From the NCBI GenBank assembly GCA_020091685.1, contig CM034605.1, positions 27,962,281 through 28,026,280 on the forward strand: a stretch of 64,000 nucleotides of DNA. Direction: 5' to 3'. Position numbers and translations under genes: made by a program. Shown here one piece after another: positions 31,771 to 44,358 of the stretch. The notes beneath the pieces were generated by a model. That model did no database searches. It was given only the letters and a program-made list of their open reading frames with translations, and had not been told where the DNA came from. Every line of letters starts with the position of its first letter. The stretch's first letter is position 1. Source of the DNA: Lutjanus erythropterus. Taxonomy: Eukaryota > Chordata > Actinopteri > Lutjaniformes > Lutjanidae.

Positions 31771-32999
31771 GACTGACCATCAAACCATCATTAATCTCGG
31801 CTCAAAGGTCCACTTAAAGCATTTCAAACATATGACCTAAAGGTCAAACTTCAGCCATATGTCGGGGGGGGGGGTTAGGGTTAGGGTTAGTGAACCACAG
31901 TTAGATGCATGAGGTCTTGAAGTCACCATGAGGCTGCCAGTGGAGAATCCATTCTCTATTTGCCACGAAAAGTGTAACAGCGTATAAACTCCCCAAAACC
32001 AAAAACTGAGATATAACAGCAGAGACCCACAGCACGCAGAAGCTCTCTCTCTCTCTCCGTAGACAAGTGGCAAATTTGCAGAATAAGTACATAATTTACA
32101 AAAAATAAAGCACTGGTACTATTTTTAATAAATACAGTGGATGGGCAGATTGTAATATTTCATCATATGGAGAAAGAAATCAGGGAAATTGAAACTCCGG
32201 GAGAACAGCAGGGAGAGAGGAGAGAAAGGAAAACAGTAGGAAAGCAAACATCATTTATCAGAATCAGTGCATTTATATCCCATAATAATCATTTATATGG
32301 TTTATAGTATGGATGTGGAAACTGTCCCTGCACACAGTCCTTCACACTTAACTAAAACACACAATAGTGGGAGGAGGTCAAAACTCCAGCGATACGTCTT
32401 TATCGTCAAACCGATGCAGTTTGGCCTGTGGCCTTCATCAGGGTCATCATAAAACGCATTAAAATTGAGATTTACATGGGTAAAGAAAAGAAAAGAAAAA
32501 AATTAAAAAGCTGGAAGATATAAAAGACAACCAATAATAGATCCAATAGAATGCAAACAAAGACGAGTTGAGTATGACCTTTGTGAACCTCTTGTCGTCA
32601 CCCAGTAGAAGTACAAATTGTACAAAAGTACTCACTCTCCCTCCATCAGTCTGCAATGTGGGAGTCAATTTCTTTTTTCTTTTTAAATCTAGACCGAAGA
32701 CTCATTGGGGGCGGATCTAGAGAAATTTATAATTGAAATTTTTTATCCCCAAATTTAATGGCAAGTATGGGATGATTCTCAAGCGCTGTTTTCACACAAG
32801 TAGGTGGTCATTATCGACAACTTCATAATTACCACCAACTACATGAAAATGGTACTTGCTAATTGTCACATAATTAACCATGAATTTTGTGAGTTAGTTT
32901 TCAAGAAATTTCAAATATATTACTTGGTCATTACCACCTATTTACCATGAAATTATGGGACCTGGAAATTGAAATGTTATCGTTTTTAGCATTTTTTGT

Positions 33000-33115
33000 G
33001 GGTTTTGTAGCCACCATAGTTTCTCCTACAGGCTCGGCAGGTTGAGTTGGTTGCAAACTGATATTTCATCTCTAAATGCTCCTAAATCGTACGCACTGGT
33101 CCTTTAAACGAAAGG
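33000..33115. repeat. Teleost dispersed repeat family E, copy 2
   Basis: It has TAGCCACCATAGTTTCTCCT, GAGTTGGTTGCAAACTG and ACGCACTGGTCCTTTAAAC. Confidence 0.55.
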
Positions 33116-34214
33116 CACTTCAAATCAAGTGTTGTATTATTGTTTAAGTAGAAAGTGAATAGATGTATTTCCCCAAATCTCAAACTGTTCTGTCAAGATA
33201 TGAGCTGAAGGCCATCTGCATGAAAACTGTGACTATAGCAGCATATGTAAACAAATGATGACATTTCTTCATCTGATCTGATTACTTGTGTAGATGTAAA
33301 CATGTTTTAATTCAAGGATAGATTTATTGCAGTTAATTTCAAAATAGTATTGACACTTATATGTAAAATTACATAAAGACATGTATACAGGGTGCAGTGA
33401 GGGAGAGGTAATCTGGATATAGACATCAGTAAACGAGCTATAAATCTAAATCAAAGCCGTATTCTCCTTCTACTTGCAGCAGGAAATGCAGGCAGCACAG
33501 ATTTCTGCTCCCAGTTCCTGTTGATTCTGTCACACAGTGAACAAATTAGCCTCTCATAGCATCTTAACTGCTCTTTAATCACGGAAAGTCTTTGCCCCTC
33601 TGTCTTTGTTTGCTGAGTACAGTTCCACGCCCTCCCTCGCCGCCTCGCTGGCTGCAGCTCAGTAAACGGCTGGTAGGAGGAGAAGGAGCGGGCGGGCGGG
33701 CAGGGGAGGACGGGGTGGGCCGCGGGGGGGAGTACTGAAGCCACTCGGCCCGGGTGGGAGGGCAAAGCTGGACAGTGACAGAGGGAGAGAGAGAGAGAGG
33801 GGTCTATGTATTCAGGCTTTTGGCCCTCAGCCCGTCTCAAGTGCGTCCTGAGGGGAACATCCTGCCCCTCGTTGGAACTTCCTCGGCCGGCTGAAGTGGC
33901 CCATTCACGGAGGTCTTGTGAGGGGGGCTTGTTTTCGCTGCTAAATGGATGTTTCTGTTTCAGAGGTGTTTGCGCTGGTGGACGCTTTCCATTCCTCCCC
34001 CCTCCTCCTCTCTCTTTCCCATTCCCACTTTTTCTCCTTCTCCTTTCCCCCTCATTCCTGCTCCCCACTCCCCTCTCTGCTAACCATTGGCTGTCAGTCA
34101 TCGAGCCCACTCTCCCTCTTTAGGCTGCTGCTCGACCTTTAAACCACCTCTCACCCGCCGGCCTGCCACAGAAGGAGGAGCTGAGGAGGAGGTGTGGCTG
34201 TACAGTAACCATCT

Positions 34215-34445
34215 ATTTCGATAATCAATTAATTATTTTGAGTTATTTTTTAATTAGAGTTAATAAAAAAACTCTAAACTCCTCCTAAACTGAATTTTTT
34301 CTACAAAACAAGATATTTGAGGACGTCATCTTGGACTTTGATCAATATTTTTCACAATTTTCTGCCATTTTATGGATCAAATGACTAATCGATTAATTGA
34401 GAAAATAATCAAGCCATCAATTGATGATGCAAAAAAAAAGTTTTG
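34215..34445. repeat. Teleost dispersed repeat family G, copy 3
   Basis: It shares AAGATATTTGAGGACGTCATCT, TTTTATGGA, GACTAATCGATTAATTGAG and AAAATAATCAA with 35520-35665. Confidence 0.65.
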
Positions 34446-35519
34446 GCGCCTCAGTCCATGTGCTCCAGTGTTTTTGGATAAATCTTCAAAATTTTTTCCT
34501 CTTACAACAGCCAGTGTGGTCTAAAAAAAAACAACTCTGCAAAGTCCCTATGAAACATGCACTGTAACCCTGAACTTATCTAGATATTACAAGGAGGAGC
34601 TGCATGTGATTCCTGAACTTCTGTGGGTAAGACCCAGCACCGAAATCACCAAGTACAGCTAGATTTTTGTGATGTCCACAGTGTAGTTTGTGCATCATGT
34701 CCTGCCTCCTGCACACTCTACTCTGATGCCAACCATTGTCTAAACCGGGGTATTTTCAGGTGAATGAATGGCACAGCCTTGTGAACACAGCCAGTGTTGA
34801 TAGCCAGCAGTAAACATGCCGTCAGATTAGCTCGATGCTGGTAATCGTCTGTTGTTTGGTTGACATGCTCTCTGTGGGCCGGTGTCTGTACTCAGTCAAG
34901 GATTTGAGGTTTGGGAAAGACGACATCCATCACTCTCTAACATGACTCTGCTGTATGAGTCCAAGTAAACTGTTTGTTTCTGCAGACCAACAGAGTGGGC
35001 ACGCTTCACTTGGGAAATCATCTCGCTTTTCATGTCACATCAGCTTCAGGAGAATCTCCAGAAAACATTTATGCACATCAATAAGTCCAGATTCTTAACA
35101 AAAACGAATCTGCGGCCTGTTTCACAAACCTACAGGCTACAATTTTCTGTGAGATCACTTCTTCTCATGTTTCACTAATCAAAACCGTTTTACTTGTGAC
35201 CCATGTGTTTGTTTTGCTTTCGGGAATTCCTTTTGTGTCTGTTGCAATCATCAGACAAATACAACACAAACAGAAGACATGACAATCGAGGACAGGCATT
35301 GTGTTTGTTGGTCTGATATCCACCAACCCAATTCAGAATATCTGACGCAGACGTAGATTAAGAGGAGACAACTCCACAAATTCATGCTCGGAGATTAGCT
35401 CGCCAGTTCCCTCACCCTCACCCCAGATTGATTCCAGTTTTTTAAGTGTGAATATATTGTCTGATATCTTTACTCCTCTCTGACAATGAAGGGAACATCT
35501 TTTTTGTACAGTTTTTTTT

Positions 35520-35665
35520 GTCAAAACAAGACATTTGAGGACGTCATCTTAAACTCTGAGCAACATTTTTCATAATTTTCAGACATTTTATGGACCAAAC
35601 GTCTAATCAATTAATTGAGAAAATAATCAAACGATTAATCGATACTGAAAAAAAATAGTTTTGTC
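35520..35665. repeat. Teleost dispersed repeat family G, copy 4
   Basis: It shares ACATTTGAGGACGTCATCTT and AATTAATTGAGAAAATAATC with the copy 1.3 kb upstream. The following about 60 bases (CCTCAGTCCATGTG.TCCAGTG) are also shared. Confidence 0.65.
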
Positions 35666-36782
35666 GCCTCAGTCCATGTGTTCCAGTGTTTTTGGATAAA
35701 TCTTTCCAGTGACAACTGTCAAATTCACAGCCAGTGCGGCCTAAAATATAACATTGCAAAGATTAAAAAATGTCCAGATCAGTTGGACTGGACATAAACT
35801 GGACTTTAACCTGTCAGCTCCATAGTACAAAGTCTGTGTAATGTCTGATTGAACCCATGTGAACAGAGTAGAACATTGTCTGGAAAATCCACAGGGAGCT
35901 AGTGGGTGAGTTTCATTGTGTTACAATGAAAATGCTCCTTAGTCGCAGGCTTAAAAACACCATATTAGGCTAAACGGTTTCACCAATTTTATATTGAGGG
36001 AATCCAAAAATAACGGAAATCTCAATACATTTTAAAAGTAACCCTACCAACCCTGTCTATTTCCATATAACAATCTGACTCTGCTGTACACTGAGTGAAA
36101 GACAGATGAAAGAGAGCCTTTATAAGAAACCCTGCTGAGTCAGAGATGATAGTGGTCGGCAGGATTACACGAAAAGGCTGTTTTGATATGGTGTTACATG
36201 TGTCAATGAACTGCAAAAGCTCTGAAAATCACTGGAAGCAGGGCAGAATTTTGTCTCTTCATATGTACTATTATTCATTTACAGTCTTTCCAGTGATGAG
36301 AAAGTTGCACTTTGTGTGTATACAAGTATATGAAGAGCCTGAACTGAGGAAGAAAGAAGAAACAGAGCAGAAACCGACCCAAAGTCCAGGAGGAAAATTT
36401 TTCTCGAAGATTCTCATGAGTCCAGACAGGCCGAGCTGAGAGGCCTCACCCGTGCTGAAAAGCTCAGCCATTTTTAGCGCCGTCTGGCTTCGTGTGCTGC
36501 CAAGAAGCACTTTAATTGTTTCCCATTCAGTCAAAGCCACAAAGCTTCAAGCCCTCCAGTATACACAAACTATCAAACTTTTTTTTTTTTGCACACAACT
36601 GAAAATAATTGCAAGGTTCAGCTTTGAAAGCAGCAGCAGCTTGCCCAGTTTGAAGTCGCTTTGGTGAGTCAACAGTCGGAGGAAAAATTCAAAGATGGCC
36701 GCCAAGCCGAGTGGCCGGACTGTTTGTCTCATCATGAAGTTTCAGTGTCTTCAGTTACACAGCTATTGTGCTAATGTGGTAG

Positions 36783-36785
<3 letters not shown>

Positions 36786-36818
<33 letters not shown>

Positions 36819-36921
36819 TGTGACAGTAAAAGTGTGTTTCAATGTGTGTGTTGGTCAGATGTTTTAAGCAGCACCGTGCATCTATTTGTGTGTGTGTGTA
36901 CGAGCGTGAGAGTATGCGTGT

Positions 36922-36963
<42 letters not shown>
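36786..36963 (+). repeat. Two TG microsatellites
   Basis: TG runs at 36786-36815 and 36924-36963 are separated by GT-rich sequence. Confidence 0.95.
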
Positions 36964-36965
<2 letters not shown>

Positions 36966-38694
36966 TGAGTTCCTGAAACTGGACCTTGGTATGTTGTCAC
37001 TGTAAGTGTGCCAAATCAGCGATTAACTGCGCTCCCTGTGAGACAGGCGTGTAGCCGAGTGACGCTCAGGAACAGGTGTGTGTAAAACAATCCGGTTTTC
37101 AGCGCTCCTTGGAGAACTGCAGTCCCTCTGAGCAGCAGGAATAGACCTGATGATAGTTTAGGGACCGGGAAAGGTTTGTTTTGATGCTTGGGTTGTGGAT
37201 GCCCCTCTGGCAGCGGGGATCTTCTCAGGTGTCGGCCGGAGAGGCAACAATTGGTTTCCATATAACTTTTATTTCCAATACTTTTGACTCGTGTGATGCT
37301 TTGCTGATAAATGAATTTAAACTGAAGTCTTACTGCGCAGCTGAACAGAATTTCTGAGGGCAATAACAGAATAAAACAAAGAGGAGAGTGTTACCACCAG
37401 AACCTCAAACTGCACTGACGGGAAATCCTTATATGGAAACAATGCTTTACAGTCCCGCCCACACTGTCTGACTGACAGGTGCAGGGACGCCACGGAAATG
37501 AGGGCTCAGCTCAGCTCACTGGAGAGAAAATAGTGCACAAAAAGACAAACCTGCTTCAGTAAGTTTAGTCAGTCCAATCTCACTCCCAGTGAGTCAAATT
37601 CACCAGCTTGGTCAGTGACCCTTTGCTTCAAAATATGATGGTGTGGTACAACTCTCAAAACATTTCAGTACGGTTCGAATCCTGTGTGGATTTTGCATTA
37701 TTTTACATTTCTCATAGAGGTGGACAGATGCATCATCATTTTATTATTGTTTCTGTATTAAAAACTGTTAAACCAGCAAAATCATCTCTGTATCTGTATA
37801 AGGATAGAGGACAAAAGGTGGGCTTTTGCTAAGCTAAGCTTTATGAACTGTCTTTAATCCACCAGCACGTCCCATTTAACTGGGTTATATTTATCTGAAA
37901 CTAAATCAAAAAGTTTTGTAAATCAGATGATTCTGTTTTGCATTGGAAATAGAAACTCTGCAGTAAAGATATGCAAGAATATAAAAATAACCTTCAGTGA
38001 AGGGCATTATCTTGGTGCATTAAATCAGTAACTTGATCAGAGCAGATGCAACCTTTTCTAGCTATGCTGAGGTGAACAACAATGAGCAACTGAGAAGACA
38101 GAAGAAATATCTGTTTCCATTGCATCATTTGTGTTTTCCCGAACAACATATTTGGATTCAGGTTCATCCTTATAACTCATGTCACATATGTGAACTTAAC
38201 ATAACTAATGTACTTATTTAAACCCAAATCACAGTGTTTTCCTGAACCTAACTTAGTAGTTTTGTTTCCTAAAGTTAACCGAGTAGTTTTTGTGACTTTA
38301 TTTCAAAAGTCTAGCTGGACGTTGCACATGAGTTATTGCTCAGTTGACCACAGCAAAACTGACGCTAAAGGTGTTTCTAGAGCTTTATAGTTCGAAGCAT
38401 ATAGAGCCAATCTGCCATATTTGATGAGCTGGGTGTGAGAACATGTTTGCTTGTAACTTTATTACATTTACTTAGGTTTTTGTGTTTACCAGCAGAGTCA
38501 ATAACATAAAAACAGTTCATCCACATTTTTAATTGATCAGGTGGTTGTTTTGGTGAAGTTTTCATGAGTGAGTCTCAAAAGTACAATCAAAAGTAAAAAT
38601 CATCAGCAGATATAATCACTCAAAAAAATTAAAATGCACACTATTGTTTCCGCTCTCATTTTTCACAAGTTGAAGTAAAATATCAAAGACTTTT

Positions 38695-38885
38695 TGGCAC
38701 GAATATGTTTAAATCAGTGTTAGTGAGCATTTTTCCTTTGCCAAGATGATCCGTCCACCTGACAGGTGTGGTATATCAAGGTGCTGATTAAACAGCATGA
38801 TTACTGCACAGGTGTGCTGTGGGCTGGTCATTATATCTGGACACTCTAAAATGTGGAAAAATAAGCCTTTTGTGTGCACCGAAAC
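38695..38885 (+). mobile_element. Tc1/mariner-like transposon fragment
   Basis: TTTGCCAAGATGATCCGTCC, ACCTGACAGGTGTGGTATAT, CAAGGTGCTGATTAAACAGC and ATGATTACTGCACAGGTGTG are in the order I recall from the non-coding start of a widespread vertebrate Tc1-like element. The transposase part is absent. Confidence 0.5.
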
Positions 38886-40354
38886 TGGAAAAAAAAAAGC
38901 AATCTGCATCAGAACATGCAGTTTATTATTTATTGCTGTCACTGACTTTATAGATTAATCAGCTGCAGTGGTTTAATCCCATTTTTCCCATCCCATTTTG
39001 AGCAGTCCTCACTCAGGCCATGCTTTGTTTAGTATAAACTCGATGGATATGTGTGTGAATATAAAGTCCAAGTGAAAATCATTTTTAATTTTGTTATTTT
39101 GGGGAGCGGAACTTAAACAATGAGGCTGCAGGCATGGGGAAAAAAGTGCTTCACCCTGGTATTTGGTTGAAATTCAGGATAACAAGAACATAAAACAAAA
39201 AGAAAATTCAAGATACTCCTCCTGTCTTGCTTCGTGTTCACAGCGGTTTACCGCTGTAACTGATTTCACAGTGTTTGTATTTCTGGACAGCAGAAGTAGC
39301 ACATAAAACCGTTTGACTCTGCAGCCAAAAGCAGCAGCACACTGTCAAACCGCTGGACACGACTTCAAAACACGAAGCGTTTGGACCCAACCCGGACTGT
39401 AAAAATCAGTTTCACACCATCTGCAACAGTGTTGTGCAGACAAGCTCTTTACTGTTTCCAACCTGGACCTGACAGTGTTATTCTTGGAAGACAGGTGGAC
39501 AAGGAATCAATAAGCCAATACGATATTGACTGATTTGTATTGATATAAATTTGAACATTTTCATGCAAAAGTATTTAGAGAGAATTAAGTGTTTTAAAGC
39601 CAGAAAACCCACAACATCTATAATCATTAATGGCAGAGCAGTTATGCGCTACAGTAGACGATTAAATAAAGAATTAGAATTATAAAATTAGAGGTTTTGT
39701 TGTAATTTTAGTTAGTTTACTGCTTCATCAAAATCTGCTATTTAAAGCTGCATTTATTTTCCACTAGGAGGCAGAAAGTCTCTAAAATTACATTACATGA
39801 ACATTATCATCCAGCTGGAGTTATGTTTGTGTCTGCTGAATGTCCAAACTCTGGTTTGGTCTCCACCTGAGAATTATTTCTGACTCTTTCGCTGCTGGAT
39901 GTTCCACTTTCTTTACCAGCTACTCGCTAACTTTGTCTGTCTGCTGTAGAGCAGGTGGATGTATGTATGTGGGTTTATCAGGGCTTGTTCACTAAAAAGG
40001 GCTTACGTGGGGGGGTTTTTCTATGAGGGTTTGAGCTGTGAAATTCAGTGTGTGCAGTCTGGAAACAGAAACAACGAGCTAAAAGAGGCTGAAAATCTCT
40101 GCAGAGCTATCGATAATACAGTAATGTGAAAAATATTGTTAAAATAATTGTTAACACAAGGTTTATATTGCCAGAATTTGTTAGTATGGAAGTTCGAAAT
40201 CCAGTCGATACTGTTTCAGTTTAATTTCTGGTCTCAGTCATTCTGTCACAATCTGCTTCTCTGTCCTTTAATTTCCTGCTACATTGATTACATTTACAAG
40301 CACACTAATTTTCAACAATTATTTCAAATATGACAATATTCTAAGTTTGATACA

Positions 40355-40745
40355 AGTCATGTGACAAGATATTCCACTTCGAAATTCCTGTTTAGAATTA
40401 AGATGTGGGATATGCCGAAATTATTCAGGTTTTGGGAACATTCTTTGACCATTCTTTCGGAATATGCATCTGAATTTAGGTTTTTACCGCAGTTTGCAGC
40501 CTGTTTACAGGCAGCTCTGTACACTGTAAATAAACCAACTAGCCAACAGTTTGCAAGGCTGAGGCAGAGATGCATGCACAAAAGAAAAGTCCACATTTCA
40601 CATCTAATCAGAGTGTTACGGCTGCATGTAAATGAGAATATGAGAGGAATATTCATTTTCATTATCCATGTAAACAACTTGTCAGGCATATCATCTTTCC
40701 GAGGGTAAAATACGGAATATGTTGTGCAATAAAATGTAGTCATTG
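40355..40745. repeat. Foldback-like dispersed element
   Basis: Repeated GGAATAT and ATGTAAA words in opposite orientations (GGAATATGCATCTGAATTTA near 40459; GGAATATTCATTTTCATTAT near 40646) give long open frames on both strands over the same span. That is typical of a palindromic non-coding element, not of genes. Confidence 0.45.
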
Positions 40746-41039
40746 TTAAAGTTTTTTTTTTTTTTGTTTACAGCCTCTGTATTCTTTCTTCTGTTATCTG
40801 GAACCATAATCCCTGCATCCTGATTCCTGAAGCTCTTTACCTGCAGGTTTTAAACCTCTGCCTGATGCTTTTGGACTTTGAATATTGTGTCTGCTCCTCT
40901 GGACTGGACTGCCTTTCTGTCTTTTTTGACCCTTGTCTGCCTCACTATCCCATAAGCTTTTGTACCTCCATTCTGATCAATGAATATATCAATCTGCCTA
41001 GTTGTTAGCTGCATAGCCTCTCTATAGTGCTGCATGCTC

Positions 41040-41230
41040 AGCATTACAGAAAGTTCTGGTTCTGTACATAGAGGAAAAGATGCCTTGTTTCCCTTTATTG
41101 GCTGCTTCAGCCAATCACAACTATCCTGGACAGCGCTAAGCCCAGGATGCAGTGATGGTGCTGCTGCAAAATAGTGTTGAGAGGGAACTTGTTTTAGTAG
41201 AACATGCTCTGGCATTAAAATGACTACATC
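41040..41230. repeat. Dispersed repeat family D, copy 1
   Basis: It shares CCCAGGATG, GCTGCAAAATAGTGTTG, GGGAACTTGTTTT and AGAATGACTACA-like words with 50460-50670. Confidence 0.65.
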
Positions 41231-41479
41231 GCTGCAAAAGAAAAGGTAACAGCTTTTAGCTTGTTTACGTTTGTGCCATCACTAATTCGCCATTTTCAGC
41301 ATGTAGTTTGCAGCTCAGAGGTTGTAGATAGCGACCAGTGGCAGACTGTGCTTGTTAGACGTTTGGCTTTGGAAAGTTACAGAAATTGATGCATGTATCC
41401 CCCCAAGGTGCGGGGTCTCTACGCTTTAAGTAAAGCGATTAACGGATCACTTTACTTGAAGCATCGCGACCCCTCAAGT

Positions 41480-41790
41480 AGCCAACCCCACCCTTCTGGC
41501 AACTGATGGTGCCAGAAACAAGCCCCATGAATGATTATAAGAGCACCGTTTGACCTCAGTGTGTGTGCTGCAGCAGGGTGGCTGCTCCCTTTCCCTCCTT
41601 GGTCGTCCTCCTTGGAGAGATTAGGAATACCATCGGTGGCCAGGGCTCCCTCTGCCATTCCCATTTATGGAACATCTGTTCCATCTCTCTGGCCTTGTCT
41701 CTAATTGCTGGATTAGAGGGTGACGGGAAGGCCCTGGTTGTTGAGAGTCGTCTCTGAGCTGTTTTGACATGTTCGCCCGTGATGTGCGAT
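41480..41790. promoter_or_regulatory. Candidate distal enhancer with two palindromes
   Basis: Unique sequence with ATGGAACATCTGTTCCAT (41667-41684) and CTCTAAT-6-ATTAGAG (41699-41718) only 14 bases apart. Confidence 0.35.
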
Positions 41791-43184
41791 CATGAGGGAA
41801 AAATGTTGGTGTGGGTCATGGCATCTCAGCGTTCGATAGCGTCCTGCAGGACGGTTCACGGCAGAGGAGGGCAGGGTGTGTTTACGATTCCTGCTGGTCG
41901 TTTTCGTAGTGATTTACAGAGAGAAAGGTCACACAAACAAATCATAACTGCCAGTGTGCAGTGTGTCTTATGAGGACATGACATTTCCATCTATAATATT
42001 GCTTCAACATATACTGTTCATACAGAATTTCATATGCATTAAATTACATGTTTGATATTTCAGCGACTGATTTCAAACAGGAGAATAAGGCTTTATGTTG
42101 TGGTTGCATCCAGTAGTATTACAGCACGGCAGCCAGCGCCAGATACAATGAATATTCATCTGACTGTGGGCTAATCATGAATGATGGAGTGGGTGTTACA
42201 GCAGTTTTACTAACTAGATATTTAAAATAGTTGTTTAAGATATGCAACATTTGCCATCAGAGATGAAACAGAGACACTGGAGGCGAGAGAAAAACATAGG
42301 ATTTACAATTATATGAATACATTAATAGTAATAAATAACACAATATGGGCTTTCGCAGAACTATGGATTAAATCTTCTATTATTTTCTTTTTGTTTTCCC
42401 TTCTTGGTGCCTCAGTTTCCCAGTGGCTCCATGGGAAATTACTGGATAACGAGAATCTGATTCGTTTCTGCACACAGACCAATCTCACATGGATACATCC
42501 CCGTCGTTAATTAAGGCGTAAAATGTTTGTTGTATTCATGTTCATGTAACACTTGAGTTTGCAAAAAGAAATGGGACATCCAGAGGTTTTACATTTACAC
42601 TCACATAAAACTTCAGTTCAGCAGTAAAATCTCTTGATTAAAAGCTCAGGAAATGAAATTGCAAGTTTCTCTTCCATCCTTGCAGCAGCAGACGTTGTTT
42701 GGTGACACTGAAGTTGGGAGCTGTGCACAAATCTCCAACAAGCAGAGGAGGACGGGCACGAAAGTTTGATGTTTTCATATTTCCCTCTTTGCACAAAGAT
42801 GCATTTATTTAGAATGAACACATTTAATTATGAACAACATAGAAATGTCATCTACCAGTAGCAACCATTTTAGATAAATGAGTCAGACACAGTCAGGTGC
42901 ATGTTCCTAAAAAATGTGTTTACTTACTAACTAATAACTAAAAACAGGGCTCCAGGGCAATTAATCAGTCCATACTCCTTAAAAAGAACACACCCCACAT
43001 GGCGATATACTTCTATAAATCCTAAAAGATTTGTCATTTATCTTCAGTTAATGGTAAAAAATAATAACACCACTACCTAACTGGAACAATGAGAGCAAGC
43101 AACACCTGCTCTGAGCATCAGTCAACAGGCTAAGCGACATTTTACTTGATTGAAAAAACCTTCACCTGGTTTCGTGCACTTGTT

Positions 43185-43290
43185 TCACTGGTTGAGTCTT
43201 CTGCAGCGGCCGCGGGTTTGACTCCCATCTGTGACCCATCGCTGCACGTTGCCTCCCCCCTCTCTCTCCATCTTTCTTTGGCCCCCAAAA
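43185..43290 (+). mobile_element. tRNA-derived SINE-like fragment
   Basis: GCAGCGGCCGCGGGTTTGAC, TCCCATCTGTGACCCATCGC, TGCACGTTGCCTCCCCCCTC and TCTCTCCATC follow the order of a common teleost SINE body (B-box-like region, then CT-rich tail). The A-box end is missing. Confidence 0.45.
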
Positions 43291-43974
43291 TGTTTTTTTT
43301 TTTTAAAGATTCGACACTGACGCCCTTGACGTTTCTTTTTTTTCTCCTCCAGTCAGCAGTCAACATTGACAACAAGGTTGTCGCACATCTAACATGATCC
43401 AGAGTAGAGCAGGACGCAGGAGTGGATTTTCAGTCCCCGTCCCATCAATCCACAGTCAAGTGCTGGCAAAAAACTGACCTGTTGTTATTTCAATCAGGAG
43501 AGACTTCTGAGTGAACAAAATATATTTATTGACAAATGCACAACAGAATGAAGAATGTCAATAATCTTTGTACTCATCATGGTTGAGTACAGATTTTTGG
43601 CACCCTTTCCACCACTGCTTATTTTATTTACTTGCAAAGAAGACCAATTTTTCACGCTTCATCCACTAGAGTTCACTTGCTTAAGAGGTGGCGTAAGACT
43701 GAGTAACAAAGGAACAGTTTTCAGCGCCTTAATTTAACTGCAGAGCCTGAATCCACCGCAGTGACCAGTGCGCCAATAATCAAGTAAATCACCAACTAAA
43801 AGAAGCGTTGGTGTGACCGTGTCCCAACACGAGGCACCAGACCCCAAACAAACCTGAAAAACAAAATCAAAACAACAAAGCGAGTGCACTCACAGGTCGA
43901 TTTAATAGATAAGAAGGGAACATTTAAGCTGCACTTGGACTGGAAAAGAATGTGATTTTGTCTTGTAGCAATGC

Positions 43975-44215
43975 TTCATAAATGGAGCGAGACTCAAAGG
44001 CATCATTGTTTAGTTTATTTGCCATGAAATTAGGAGTCATTAAGAGCCGGGGAAAATGGTTCCACATGCGAAAACTGTCTTCCATCTCACGTTCAAGGTA
44101 AACAACAAAGAAAGACAGCTCTCTCTGCCCCGGCTCTTTTATTTTTATAACCTTAAGCCGGTTGCAGGTCGCCCCGCTGGGAGTACAAATCTCCCTTTCA
44201 CCAGACGTCTGACCT
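43975..44215. promoter_or_regulatory. Candidate distal enhancer with SOX/FOX words
   Basis: Unique sequence with CATTGTT (44004-44010), TAGTTTATTTG, ATTAGGAGTCATTAAGAG and paired CCGGCTCTTTTA words. Confidence 0.3.
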
Positions 44216-44322
44216 AGAAAAAAGCATCAATGACAAACTTAACAACACACACCACCAACAAATCATCTCTTTTTCTCACCCTCACTTTTCACATTTTTGT
44301 TTGACCTTGCAGAGCGTTCTGA

Positions 44323-44324
<2 letters not shown>

Positions 44325-44356
<32 letters not shown>
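44325..44356 (+). repeat. (CA)16 microsatellite
   Basis: An uninterrupted CA run next to a CT-rich stretch. Confidence 0.95.

Positions 44357-44358
<2 letters not shown>

Larger units (their letters stand above)
30076..36700. other. Intergenic region without supported gene (part 1)
   Basis: It holds repeat relics, a short TTAGGG run after G11 (31864-31890), a CTCF-like core at 31196-31208, an AT-rich stretch with ATTACC words (32690-32960), and a GC/CT-rich block with G-quadruplex potential (33600-34160). Positions 36430-36560 look unique. Open frames here are low complexity or repeat-derived. Confidence 0.6.
36700..43140. other. Intergenic region without supported gene (part 2)
   Basis: It contains TG microsatellites, a Tc1-like fragment, a foldback (40355-40745), repeat family D (41040-41230), a 24-base-arm inverted repeat (41412-41473) and an enhancer-like block (41480-41790). 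Positions 39480-40130 look like further repeat relic. 37060-38580 shows nothing recognisable. Confidence 0.6.

Noticed and set aside
33451-34110. 219-codon minus-strand open frame
   Set aside because: Arg/Gly/Ser/Pro low complexity caused by the GC- and CT-rich block; no family resemblance.
37671-37681. GGTTCGAATCC, a tRNA B-box-like word
   Set aside because: No A-box at the right distance, the T-stem does not pair, and no acceptor stem can be formed.
40357-40743. Long open frames on both strands over the same segment
   Set aside because: Both come from a foldback-like repeat; no transposase or other family is recognisable.
41669-41682. Glucocorticoid/androgen response element at GGAACATCTGTTCC
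   Set aside because: Half-sites are 2 bases apart instead of 3, so it is kept only as a palindrome.
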